The notes under the pieces were generated by a model. It was not told the DNA's origin. It saw nothing but the letters and a program-made list of their open reading frames with translations, and did not search any database. Shown in pieces: positions 26,427-35,080 of a stretch of 64,000 nt of DNA. Source of the stretch: Flavihumibacter stibioxidans (lineage in GTDB: Bacteria; Bacteroidota; Bacteroidia; Chitinophagales; Chitinophagaceae). The stretch's first letter is position 1, and each line of letters opens with the position of its first letter. The position numbers and the translations under genes are program-made. Where the stretch lies: assembly GCF_014332695.1 (NCBI RefSeq), contig NZ_MBUA01000001.1, positions 248,001 through 312,000 on the forward strand, read 5' to 3'.

Positions 26427-29400
26427 TTATAAAATTTCCTCGCTGGTAAATGCCGGCCTCCGCCTGCTGGTAATCTTTTCCTGGATGTACTGGAATACAA
26501 CGAACAGCACCGGAACGATGAATACACCAAATATGGTACCCACCAGCATGCCTCCAACCGCACCGGTACCGATGGAACGGTTACCCGTTGCGCCCGCACC
26601 GGTGGCGACCATCAGCGGTATCAGTCCGAAGATAAAGGCGAAGGATGTCATAAGGATGGGCCGCAGACGGGCTTCCGCGCCTTTCAGGGCCGATTCCACC
26701 AGGGCCATTCCCTGCCTCCTTCTCTCCAATGCAAATTCCACGATCAGGATGGCATTCTTGGCCAGCAATCCTACCAGCATGATTAGCGTGATCTGCAGAT
26801 AGATATTATTGTTGACGCCAAAGATCTTCCCGAATATAAAAGCACCTGCCAGGCCGACCGGAAGCGACAACAATACCGCGAAGGGCAGCACATAACTTTC
26901 GTATTGGGCCGCCAGCAGCAGGAACACAAAGACCAGCACAAGCAGGAAGATGAAGCCTGTTTGTCCGCCTGCAGAAAGTTCCTCCCGCGTGATGCCGGAG
27001 TATTCATATCCATATCCCACGGGCAGCACTTCCTTCGCCACTTCTTCAATGGCGCGGATAGCATCACCGGAACTGTATCCCGGTTTGGGCGAACCCGTTA
27101 CACCGATAGAGGTAAAGAGGTTGAAGCGCGAAATGGATTGCGGACCATATACCCTGCGCAGGTTGATGAAACCTGTGATGGGTGCCATGGTTCCGTTTGC
27201 GTTGCGTACATATATCTTGTTCAGGCTTTCGGGGTTGTCGCGGAAATTGGCTTCGGCCTGGTACATCACGCGGTATTGCTTTCCGAACTGGTTGAAGTTC
27301 GACGCATATACCCCACCGTAGTAGCCCTGTATGGTACTTAGGATATCATTCACCGTTAGTCCCGCTTCCTTGGTCTTTGCCACATTCACATCGATCTCGT
27401 ACTGCGGAAAATTCGGGTTGAAGGATGTAGTGGCGTACTGGATCTCCGGACGCTGGTTCAGGGCTGCCAGGAAATCATTGCCCACCTTGGAGAAGATGGC
27501 GATGTCTTTGCCGCTCCTGTCCTGCAATTCAAAGGAGAAACCTCCCGACATACCGAAGCCCTGGATGGTCGGCGGTGCAAAGAAGATGATCCTGGCGTCG
27601 CGGATACCGCTTGTCATGCCGAACATCTTTCCAATAATGGATTTCACATCCTGCCCCTTCCCCTTTCTTTCCTCCCAGTTCTTCAGGCGCATGATTACCA
27701 TGCCATAGTTGCTGCCTGCGCCGCTGATGAGTCCGCGTCCGTTGATCTTAAGAATGTTCTCTACTTCTGGAATGTTTTTTGCGATTTTCTCTACTTCCGC
27801 CAGTATCTCTTCGGTTCTTTCAACAGAAGCAGACGGCGGCAGCGCAATGTCTGACATCACCACTCCCATATCTTCATCGGGAACAAAGCCGGTTGGTGTG
27901 GTCTTCAGCATGAAATACAGGAGGCCTGCAAAAGCCGCGAGTCCGGCCCAGGCTACCCATTTTCTTTTAATCAAAAAGAAAACCGCCCGCTTGTATTTCT
28001 GGGTGGTGGCGTCAAAGCCGGCATTGAAGGCCGTATAAAAGCGACGCAGGAAATTCTGTTTCTTACCCTGTTCATCGGCGTGCGGTTTCAGCAACAGGGC
28101 GCACAAAGCCGGGCTCAGGGTCAGGGCATTCACCGCAGAGAGTATGATGGCGATGGCGAGGGTGAGTCCGAATTGTTTGTAGAAGACTCCCGCCGACCCG
28201 GTGATGAAACTAACGGGAACGAACACCGCCGCCATCACCAGTGTTATGGAAATGATGGCACCGGAGATCTCATCCATGGCATCCCTTGTGGCGCGGTGTG
28301 AGGAGGTATAACCATGATCGAGTTTGGCGTGTACGGCTTCCACCACCACGATGGCGTCATCCACCACAATCCCGATAGCAAGCACAAGGGCAAAGAGGGT
28401 CAGCAGGTTGATGGTGAAACCGAAAATCTGCAGAAAGAAAAAAGTTCCCAAAATGGCCACCGGCACTGCGATGGCGGGAATCAGCGTGGAGCGCAGGTCC
28501 TGCAGGAAAATGAACACCACGATGAACACCAGGATAAAAGCTTCTATCAGCGTGGTGACCACTTTGCTGATAGAAGCATCCAGGAAATCGTTCGCGTTCA
28601 TCAGGTTCGTATAACCGATACCGTCAGGAAAGGATCTGGACGCTTCATCGAGTATTTTCAGGCTGCCTTCGATAACTTCCTTGGCGTTGGAACCGGCGGT
28701 CTGGCTGATGGCCACACCCACAGAAGGATGCCCGTTGGTCATGGAAGTACTGGCATAACTGAGGGCGCCCAGTTCAATGCGCGCAATATCCTTCAATCGC
28801 AACAACTGGCCGGTACCCGCGGAGCGGATAATGATCTCGCCGAATTCTTCCGTGCTTTTCAGACGGCCCTTATACTTCATCACATACTGGAAGGATTGCC
28901 CGCCCTGCTCACCGAATTGTCCGGGTGCTGCCTCAATATTCTGTTCCGCCAGGGCTGCACTGATATCACCCGGCACCAGTCCATAGGATGCCATCACATC
29001 GGGCTTTAACCAGATGCGCATGGAATATTCCATGCGTCCGAAAGCCATAGCCTCGCCCACGCCGGTCACTCTTTTGATCTGTGGAATCAGGTTGATCTCG
29101 GCATAATTCTGAAGGAAGGTCTGGTCGTAAGCTGGATTGGTGCTATACAGTGAGAAGATTACCAGGTTGCTGCTCTGGGTTTTGGCAGTGGTCACTCCCG
29201 AGCGGGTCACTTCCTGCGGCAGCAGCGGGGTGGCGCGGGCCACGCGGTTCTGCACGTTCACGGAAGCGAGGTCGGGGTCGGTTCCCACTTTAAAATTGAT
29301 GGTAATCCGCGCGGTTCCGTCGTTGCCGGCAGCGGAAGTCATATAAGTCATATTCTCCACCCCGTTGATCTGTTCTTCGAGTGGTATCACCACGCTGTTC

Positions 29401-29573
29401 AGCACCACATCGGCATTGGCACCCTGGTAAGACGCAGAAACCACCACGGTGGGCGGAGCGATCTCGGGGTATTGCGAAATTGGCAATGAATTCAATCCCA
29501 GTAAACCCAGGATTACAATAATGATGGAGATAACGGTTGATAAAACCGGTTGGTCTATAAATCGTTTAAACAT
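26427..29573 (-). CDS. RND efflux pump permease, AcrB/HAE1 family
   Basis: A 1048-residue inner-membrane, proton-driven efflux pump. It shows twelve membrane helices in two repeats, large periplasmic loops after TM1 and TM7, and the N-terminal MFKRFIDQPVLSTVISIIIV. The proton relay pair is in GIVVDDAIVVVE (TM4) and the partner Lys in LLAKNAILIVEFA (TM10). The length is exactly that of hydrophobe/amphiphile exporters, as opposed to heavy-metal pumps, so substrates are probably drugs, detergents, dyes or lipids. It sits between the adaptor (25 bp) and the outer-membrane factor (24 bp). Confidence 0.96.
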   Translation of the reverse strand: MFKRFIDQPVLSTVISIIIVILGLLGLNSLPISQYPEIAPPTVVVSASYQGANADVVLNSVVIPLEEQINGVENMTYMTSAAGNDGTARITINFKVGTDPDLASVNVQNRVARATPLLPQEVTRSGVTTAKTQSSNLVIFSLYSTNPAYDQTFLQNYAEINLIPQIKRVTGVGEAMAFGRMEYSMRIWLKPDVMASYGLVPGDISAALAEQNIEAAPGQFGEQGGQSFQYVMKYKGRLKSTEEFGEIIIRSAGTGQLLRLKDIARIELGALSYASTSMTNGHPSVGVAISQTAGSNAKEVIEGSLKILDEASRSFPDGIGYTNLMNANDFLDASISKVVTTLIEAFILVFIVVFIFLQDLRSTLIPAIAVPVAILGTFFFLQIFGFTINLLTLFALVLAIGIVVDDAIVVVEAVHAKLDHGYTSSHRATRDAMDEISGAIISITLVMAAVFVPVSFITGSAGVFYKQFGLTLAIAIILSAVNALTLSPALCALLLKPHADEQGKKQNFLRRFYTAFNAGFDATTQKYKRAVFFLIKRKWVAWAGLAAFAGLLYFMLKTTPTGFVPDEDMGVVMSDIALPPSASVERTEEILAEVEKIAKNIPEVENILKINGRGLISGAGSNYGMVIMRLKNWEERKGKGQDVKSIIGKMFGMTSGIRDARIIFFAPPTIQGFGMSGGFSFELQDRSGKDIAIFSKVGNDFLAALNQRPEIQYATTSFNPNFPQYEIDVNVAKTKEAGLTVNDILSTIQGYYGGVYASNFNQFGKQYRVMYQAEANFRDNPESLNKIYVRNANGTMAPITGFINLRRVYGPQSISRFNLFTSIGVTGSPKPGYSSGDAIRAIEEVAKEVLPVGYGYEYSGITREELSAGGQTGFIFLLVLVFVFLLLAAQYESYVLPFAVLLSLPVGLAGAFIFGKIFGVNNNIYLQITLIMLVGLLAKNAILIVEFALERRRQGMALVESALKGAEARLRPILMTSFAFIFGLIPLMVATGAGATGNRSIGTGAVGGMLVGTIFGVFIVPVLFVVFQYIQEKITSRRRPAFTSEEIL

Positions 29574-29598
29574 GTACGTTGCTTTATGGAGAAAACTA

Positions 29599-30741
29599 TT
29601 ACTGGCGGAAGATGCTGTCGGCCTTCACTTCTTTTGGTTTGATCTGTTCGCCTTCGCGCAGAGTAGCCACTCCTTCCACCACAATGCGATCCCCGGCTTT
29701 CAATCCCTGCTCTGCTACAAAAAACTGCCCGCCGCTGTTTTCCAGGATCTGGATCTCGGTGCTCTTTACTTTTCCGGCGCTGTCGAGCAGGAATACAAAT
29801 TTCTTACCCTGGATCTCAAAGGTGGATCGCTGCGGAACCAGCAGGGCTTGCTCAATTTGGCGGGGCATTACGATAGTGCCGCTGCTACCGCTTCGCACGA
29901 GATGGGCCGTATTAGGGAAAGTGGCCCGAACACGGATGGATCCGGTTTCGGTATTGATCAGTCCGCTTGCCGTTTCCACTTTTCCCTTTTCGGAAAACTC
30001 CTGGCCGTTTGCCAGGATCAGGGTTACGGGCGGGATATGAGCCCCCTTGATATTCAGCGATAGATCGAGGGCCTGTTTTTCGTTGAGAGAGAAATAAGCA
30101 AATATCCTGTCAATATTGGAAACGGTGGTCAGGGGCTGCGCGGTATTGCTGTTCACAAGGCTTCCGATCTTGTAGGGAAGTACTCCGATGACACCGTTAA
30201 CCGGACTGGTTACAGTGGTATAACCGATATTGGTTTTGGCATTGGCCAGGGAGGCGCGTGCCTGTGCCAGCGCAGCCTGGCGGGCCTGCAGGTTGAAGAT
30301 GGCAGACTGCAGCACGTACTTGCTCACGATACCCTTTTCAACAAGAGGCTTTACCTTGTTGACTTCCATTTCAGCAGCGTTCACATCTGCCACGGCGATG
30401 GAGATATTGGCTTCCGCAGTGCGCACTTCCTGTTCGTATTGTGGGGCACGAATCTGGAATAGTCGCTGTCCCCTTTTAACAGTGGCGCCTTCATCCACAT
30501 AAATGCGTTCAATATAGCCGTCAATTTTTGGCCTGATTTCTACATTCTGTTCGCCCTCAATGATGGCAGGGTATGCAGAATTCACCACAAAAGGTTGCGG
30601 ACTTACTTCCACTACCGCATAGTCTTTAACAGTTGGTGCGGCGCCGGGTGCAGGCCCGGCAGGTTTGTTTTCTCCCCCGCAGGAGGACAACAGTAATACA
30701 GACGAAACAATGATCCAGAGCGGATTCAATGGAATTTTCAT
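29599..30741 (-). CDS. RND efflux periplasmic adaptor (membrane fusion protein) lipoprotein
   Basis: A 380-residue adaptor of the HlyD/AcrA family. The ATG at 30741 gives a lipoprotein signal (LLLSSCGGE); an upstream in-frame ATG at 30846 would put 35 odd residues before it and cover the promoter. The biotinyl-lipoyl strand (GYIERIYVDEGATVKRGQRL), an alpha-helical hairpin (about 115-175), and the beta-barrel and membrane-proximal domains are in the usual order. It bridges the AcrB-like pump to the outer-membrane factor. It is the first gene of the three-gene operon, with a promoter/operator candidate 50-90 bp upstream. Confidence 0.94.
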   Translation of the reverse strand: MKIPLNPLWIIVSSVLLLSSCGGENKPAGPAPGAAPTVKDYAVVEVSPQPFVVNSAYPAIIEGEQNVEIRPKIDGYIERIYVDEGATVKRGQRLFQIRAPQYEQEVRTAEANISIAVADVNAAEMEVNKVKPLVEKGIVSKYVLQSAIFNLQARQAALAQARASLANAKTNIGYTTVTSPVNGVIGVLPYKIGSLVNSNTAQPLTTVSNIDRIFAYFSLNEKQALDLSLNIKGAHIPPVTLILANGQEFSEKGKVETASGLINTETGSIRVRATFPNTAHLVRSGSSGTIVMPRQIEQALLVPQRSTFEIQGKKFVFLLDSAGKVKSTEIQILENSGGQFFVAEQGLKAGDRIVVEGVATLREGEQIKPKEVKADSIFRQ

Positions 30742-30791
30742 GTAGGTTCTAGTTAATATTCTGAAAGGATAACAATGGGGGCAAGCGGATG

Positions 30792-30832
30792 CAAAGGTAC
30801 AACAGTAAATTGTTAAAGTGTCAAAAGGACAC
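30792..30832 (-). promoter_or_regulatory. Promoter with overlapping operator candidate for the RND operon
   Basis: On the minus strand TACCTTTG (RC of 30792-30799) is a perfect TAnnTTTG -7 box; TTTG (30822-30825) lies 22 bases upstream, slightly beyond the usual 19-21. Two inverted repeats fall on it: AACA/TGTT (30801-30814) between the boxes and GTGTC/GACAC (30818-30832) across the -33 box. This is where a TetR- or MarR-type repressor would bind, but no such gene is next to the operon. Confidence 0.45.
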
Positions 30833-30865
30833 CAGCCTGCCTCCACCTATCTCACACGCCCTGAT

Positions 30866-32101
<1,236 letters not shown>

Positions 32102-32174
32102 TTACAAAAATCAAACATTCTATTCGTGGCCCAGACCTGATCCGGGTTTCACGCAAAGAAAACGGCAGGCTGAC

Positions 32175-32188
32175 CAACCCGTAGGTTG
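32175..32188 (-). terminator. Short hairpin after the histidine decarboxylase gene
   Basis: CAACC and GGTTG pair around a TACG tetraloop on the minus strand, 23 bases after the decarboxylase stop. Four T residues follow only after about 12 bases, so termination is uncertain. Confidence 0.3.
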
Positions 32189-32210
32189 AACACAGTACAG
32201 TGAGGCAATA

Positions 32211-33344
32211 TTAATTCAGCACAAAATCGATCGGCCTGATCTGGCTCAAGAGCTGTGCAGGTTCATTGCCCAGGTCTTTTATGAATGCATCAATATGTCC
32301 GCGGGTAACGCCCGGCATACAGATCAGGTGCGAGATAGCGCCATCTGTGGCCAGTTGCCATTTGTGGCAGATCTTTTCGGAAGGCTGCGGAAATACCACA
32401 GTAAGCGCATTTTCATTACGCCAGGCCTCCACCCCTATTGCCCTGAGTTGCTCCACTGCATAGGCTGCCGTATCCAGTGCATCCATCGCGCGTTGCAGCA
32501 TACCATCCCGCCCCATCTTCTTAATAGCATACCAGAGGAATACGGGTGTGATGGCATTACGCGAACCGGTGATGGTGGTGTCAAGGTTACCAATATAGGG
32601 AATCGAACGGCCAATGCGGTCTTTGTGTGATTTCTTCACCAGCACCACTCCGAAAGGTACGGGACTGCCGATGAATTTATGCCCGCTGAAAGCGATGCTG
32701 TCGGCACCCTGCGAAAAATCAAATCCGCCCCTGCCCATCAGTGCCAGGTAGGGACCAGCCAGGGCGGCATCACAATGAATATAATGCTGCTTGATGGCAA
32801 ACTTTTTCAGGATGGACCTGATCTCGGTGATATTGTCCTTCGCTTCGGTCATGGTGGTTCCGATATTAGCGAGGATGATTGCCGGTTGCTGCCGGTGGAA
32901 CTGCATGGTTTCGCGCAGGTCATCGTAATCCATCTCCCCGTTATCCCGAGCGCGGATCACGATGCTTTCCATCCCCAGCAAATGGATATTCTTCTGTACG
33001 CTGTAATGGGTTGATTCGCTGTAATACACCATGCCATTGGGATAGAGCTCGCGCGCGAGATAAAGGCTGTAGAGATTTCCCTCTGTACCGCCGGTGGTCA
33101 CATAGCCCCACCAGTTGTCTTTCGGCGCATTGAACAGGTCGGCATAAAAACTGAGGGCTTCCCGTTCAAAATTGCGTGTGTGCATGTCCGTATGTGAATC
33201 CACGAAGGGATCACCTACATTATTCAGGCTGTATTTGAACAATTCAAATAATTCGGAATAGTCAAAATCTACCGCTCCGGGATAACCGATAAAATGGGTG
33301 GAGCGTTTTTTTGTTTTCGCTATGAAACTCGCTAACTGGTCCAT
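32211..33344 (-). CDS. Histidine decarboxylase, PLP-dependent
   Basis: A 377-residue group II PLP decarboxylase. The cofactor lysine is Lys223 in FSGHKFIGSP, the Asp that contacts the pyridine nitrogen is Asp192 in HCDAALAGP, and the ring-stacking His is in ESTHYS (about 113). The size and the TTGGTEGN and GVVLVKK stretches match the bacterial histidine decarboxylases that make histamine, rather than the larger glutamate or aromatic amino acid enzymes; the specificity call rests on family resemblance. It stands alone, with a long leader containing a promoter and a short ORF. Confidence 0.85.
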   Translation of the reverse strand: MDQLASFIAKTKKRSTHFIGYPGAVDFDYSELFELFKYSLNNVGDPFVDSHTDMHTRNFEREALSFYADLFNAPKDNWWGYVTTGGTEGNLYSLYLARELYPNGMVYYSESTHYSVQKNIHLLGMESIVIRARDNGEMDYDDLRETMQFHRQQPAIILANIGTTMTEAKDNITEIRSILKKFAIKQHYIHCDAALAGPYLALMGRGGFDFSQGADSIAFSGHKFIGSPVPFGVVLVKKSHKDRIGRSIPYIGNLDTTITGSRNAITPVFLWYAIKKMGRDGMLQRAMDALDTAAYAVEQLRAIGVEAWRNENALTVVFPQPSEKICHKWQLATDGAISHLICMPGVTRGHIDAFIKDLGNEPAQLLSQIRPIDFVLN

Positions 33345-33393
33345 AAAAAATAATTAAAACAGGAAAAATGCTGACGGGTAGTCAGGTTAACAG

Positions 33394-33423
33394 GCACAAA
33401 AAAAGGAATCAGAGCGAGGATTC
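33394..33423 (-). terminator. Attenuator-like hairpin in the decarboxylase leader
   Basis: On the minus strand GAATC (33423-33419) can pair with GATTC (33410-33406) around an 8-base loop and is followed by CTTTTTTT. It overlaps the stop of the 29-codon leader ORF. The stem is only 5 bp, so it would be a weak terminator; its position suggests that leader translation could influence it. Confidence 0.35.
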
Positions 33424-33498
33424 GGCCAGGGTAATCAGCAGACAGGCATAGTGGGTGCGCTTGTCGCTAAAGTATTTGGATGGATAGTCGGGACACAT
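33409..33498 (-). CDS. Leader ORF upstream of histidine decarboxylase
   Basis: A 29-codon frame runs from ATG 33498 to TGA 33409, within the predicted transcript of the decarboxylase gene and 64 bp before its ATG. The peptide begins MCPDYPSKYF and ends LLITLAESSL. It is preceded by an in-frame stop and by a strong promoter match 32 bp upstream. It has one His only, so classical His-codon attenuation is unlikely. It could still be a regulatory upstream ORF or a small protein; no homologue is known to me. Confidence 0.4.
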   Translation of the reverse strand: MCPDYPSKYFSDKRTHYACLLITLAESSL

Positions 33499-33529
33499 AT
33501 TGTTTCACTCTTTAATCAGAACCTCATAG

Positions 33530-33561
33530 CAAAATTAGTGCTTTCCCGAATTAAATGCAAA
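33530..33561 (-). promoter_or_regulatory. Promoter for the decarboxylase leader transcript
   Basis: On the minus strand TTTG (33558-33561) and TAATTTTG (33530-33537) are separated by exactly 20 bases, a full match to the Bacteroidota TTTG-N19..21-TAnnTTTG promoter. The start point would fall near 33524, giving a leader of about 180 bases before the decarboxylase ATG at 33344. Confidence 0.65.
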
Positions 33562-33673
33562 TATCGGCCTGAAAGCCCTCCCCTACGTAATTCTACGGAG
33601 AAGGAAATATCGTTATTGCCGCTTAGCTGGCATAGCTTTTACTGAAATTACTTTGCAGGTACAAACCATCGAT

Positions 33674-34993
33674 ATGAAAAAAATGATCATTCTGTTGGGT
33701 TTACTGCCTTCGTTGGCAGCCTGGTCCCAATCCGACTTACCCGGGAGGTTCAAAAACAAGGTAAAGGCAAGGGCCGAGCAACGGGTGGACGAGGGAATGG
33801 ATAAGGCAATTGACAAGACAGAGGAAGAAATCACCAAAAAACCAAAAGCGAAGAATAAGAAAAACGGAGAGGTAGAGGAAACTGAAACTGGCGACCAGGG
33901 CGGTAAAAAAGCAGGTGATACAGGAAACTCGACTGACAAAGACCTGAAAGTGTATTCACGGTTTGATTTTGTGCCGGGAGAACGGCTTTTGTTTGCGGAA
34001 GATTTTTCCCAGGATGTGGTGGGTGAATTTCCACTGAAATGGTTTACCAACAACCAGGGAGAAGTTGTTTCACTGGGTGGGCAAAACGGCCAGTGGATGC
34101 GCATGTTTCCCGGCGGCCATTATGTTTCTCCCGGCCTCAGGAAACTGTCAGAGAACTATACCATCGAGTTTGACCTGCTGCTTCACTATAAATCAGATGA
34201 AGGGTATCCTTTCCCGAATGTGTACTTCAAACTGATGGAGTTGCCTGCCGGAAAAGATGCCATGAAAGACTATTTCTTCGCCCTTGCAGGTTCAAAAGAG
34301 GTCGTATTGAATATTGGCCCGGCCATGGAAGAAAGTTCTTATGCATACCTCACCAGTTCGGTCAATGAATCGGAACAATTTGCCAGTGCCGAAAAAAAAT
34401 TGCCCAGGCTCGACCGCTTTTTCAGCAAACCTATTCACGTGGCTGTTTGGGTGCAAAAGCAACGCCTAAGGCTTTGGATCAACGATGAAAAAATATTTGA
34501 CATCCCGCAGGTGGTGCCGGTCCAATCGAATTTCAATCATCTTGCCTACAAGGTTGAATCCTCCATTTATGAGGAACACCAGATCGGCATGTACGTAACC
34601 AATGTAAAAATCGCGGAGGGTGCGCCTGATACGCGCAGCAAACTGCTCACTGAAGGGAAATTTTCAACTACAGGTATCCGTTTTGATGTAAACTCTGCCA
34701 CCATCAAACCGGAGAGTTCGGGGGTACTGGCAGAAATCGCCAAAGTGCTGAATGAAAACCCTGCGGTAAAAGTAAAGATCATTGGACATACCGACAGCGA
34801 CGGTGATGCAGCAAAAAACCTGGAACTGTCCAGGCGACGCGCACAGTCAGTTAAGACCACGCTGGCCCAGCATTTCAAAATCGATGCCTCCAGGATGGAA
34901 ACCGATGGCCTCGGCGAAACGAAACCCGTGGCGGACAATAGCAGCGGAGAAGGTAAATCACAGAACCGGAGGGTGGAATTTATTAAGCAGTAA
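33674..34993 (+). CDS. OmpA-family protein with lectin-like domain (second paralogue)
   Basis: A 439-residue exported protein, paralogous to the 4936-6000 gene. ATG 33674 is chosen because the signal peptide starts there (MKKMIILLGLLPSLAAWSQ); an ATG-like start 21 bp earlier adds only polar residues. A highly charged Lys/Glu segment (about 28-95) is an insertion that the other paralogue lacks. It is followed by SRFDFVPGE, the sandwich-like domain (about 100-320) and the OmpA domain (about 335-439) with FDVNSATIKPES, GHTDSDGD and LSRRRAQSVKTTL. It should anchor to peptidoglycan in the periplasm. A terminator follows. Confidence 0.85.
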   Translation: MKKMIILLGLLPSLAAWSQSDLPGRFKNKVKARAEQRVDEGMDKAIDKTEEEITKKPKAKNKKNGEVEETETGDQGGKKAGDTGNSTDKDLKVYSRFDFVPGERLLFAEDFSQDVVGEFPLKWFTNNQGEVVSLGGQNGQWMRMFPGGHYVSPGLRKLSENYTIEFDLLLHYKSDEGYPFPNVYFKLMELPAGKDAMKDYFFALAGSKEVVLNIGPAMEESSYAYLTSSVNESEQFASAEKKLPRLDRFFSKPIHVAVWVQKQRLRLWINDEKIFDIPQVVPVQSNFNHLAYKVESSIYEEHQIGMYVTNVKIAEGAPDTRSKLLTEGKFSTTGIRFDVNSATIKPESSGVLAEIAKVLNENPAVKVKIIGHTDSDGDAAKNLELSRRRAQSVKTTLAQHFKIDASRMETDGLGETKPVADNSSGEGKSQNRRVEFIKQ

Positions 34994-35028
34994 TACCTAT
35001 TTTTCTCTGGTCGTTGCGTGTAAGCAGA

Positions 35029-35061
35029 AGCTGCCCCCAAATTGGAGGCAGCTCTTTTTTT
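35029..35061 (+). terminator. Rho-independent terminator after the OmpA-family gene
   Basis: AGCTGCC (35029-35035) pairs with GGCAGCT (35047-35053), with two more G-C pairs inside after a mismatch, and is followed by C and seven T residues. It sits between the + strand OmpA-family gene and the convergent phosphoesterase gene. Confidence 0.85.
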
Positions 35062-35080
35062 GTTATTAAGGGTTGGGGAG

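Noticed and set aside
28314-29009. 231-codon open frame on the + strand within the RND pump gene
   Set aside because: Antisense to a conserved 1048-residue pump; sequence is His/Gln-rich shadow content with no family features.
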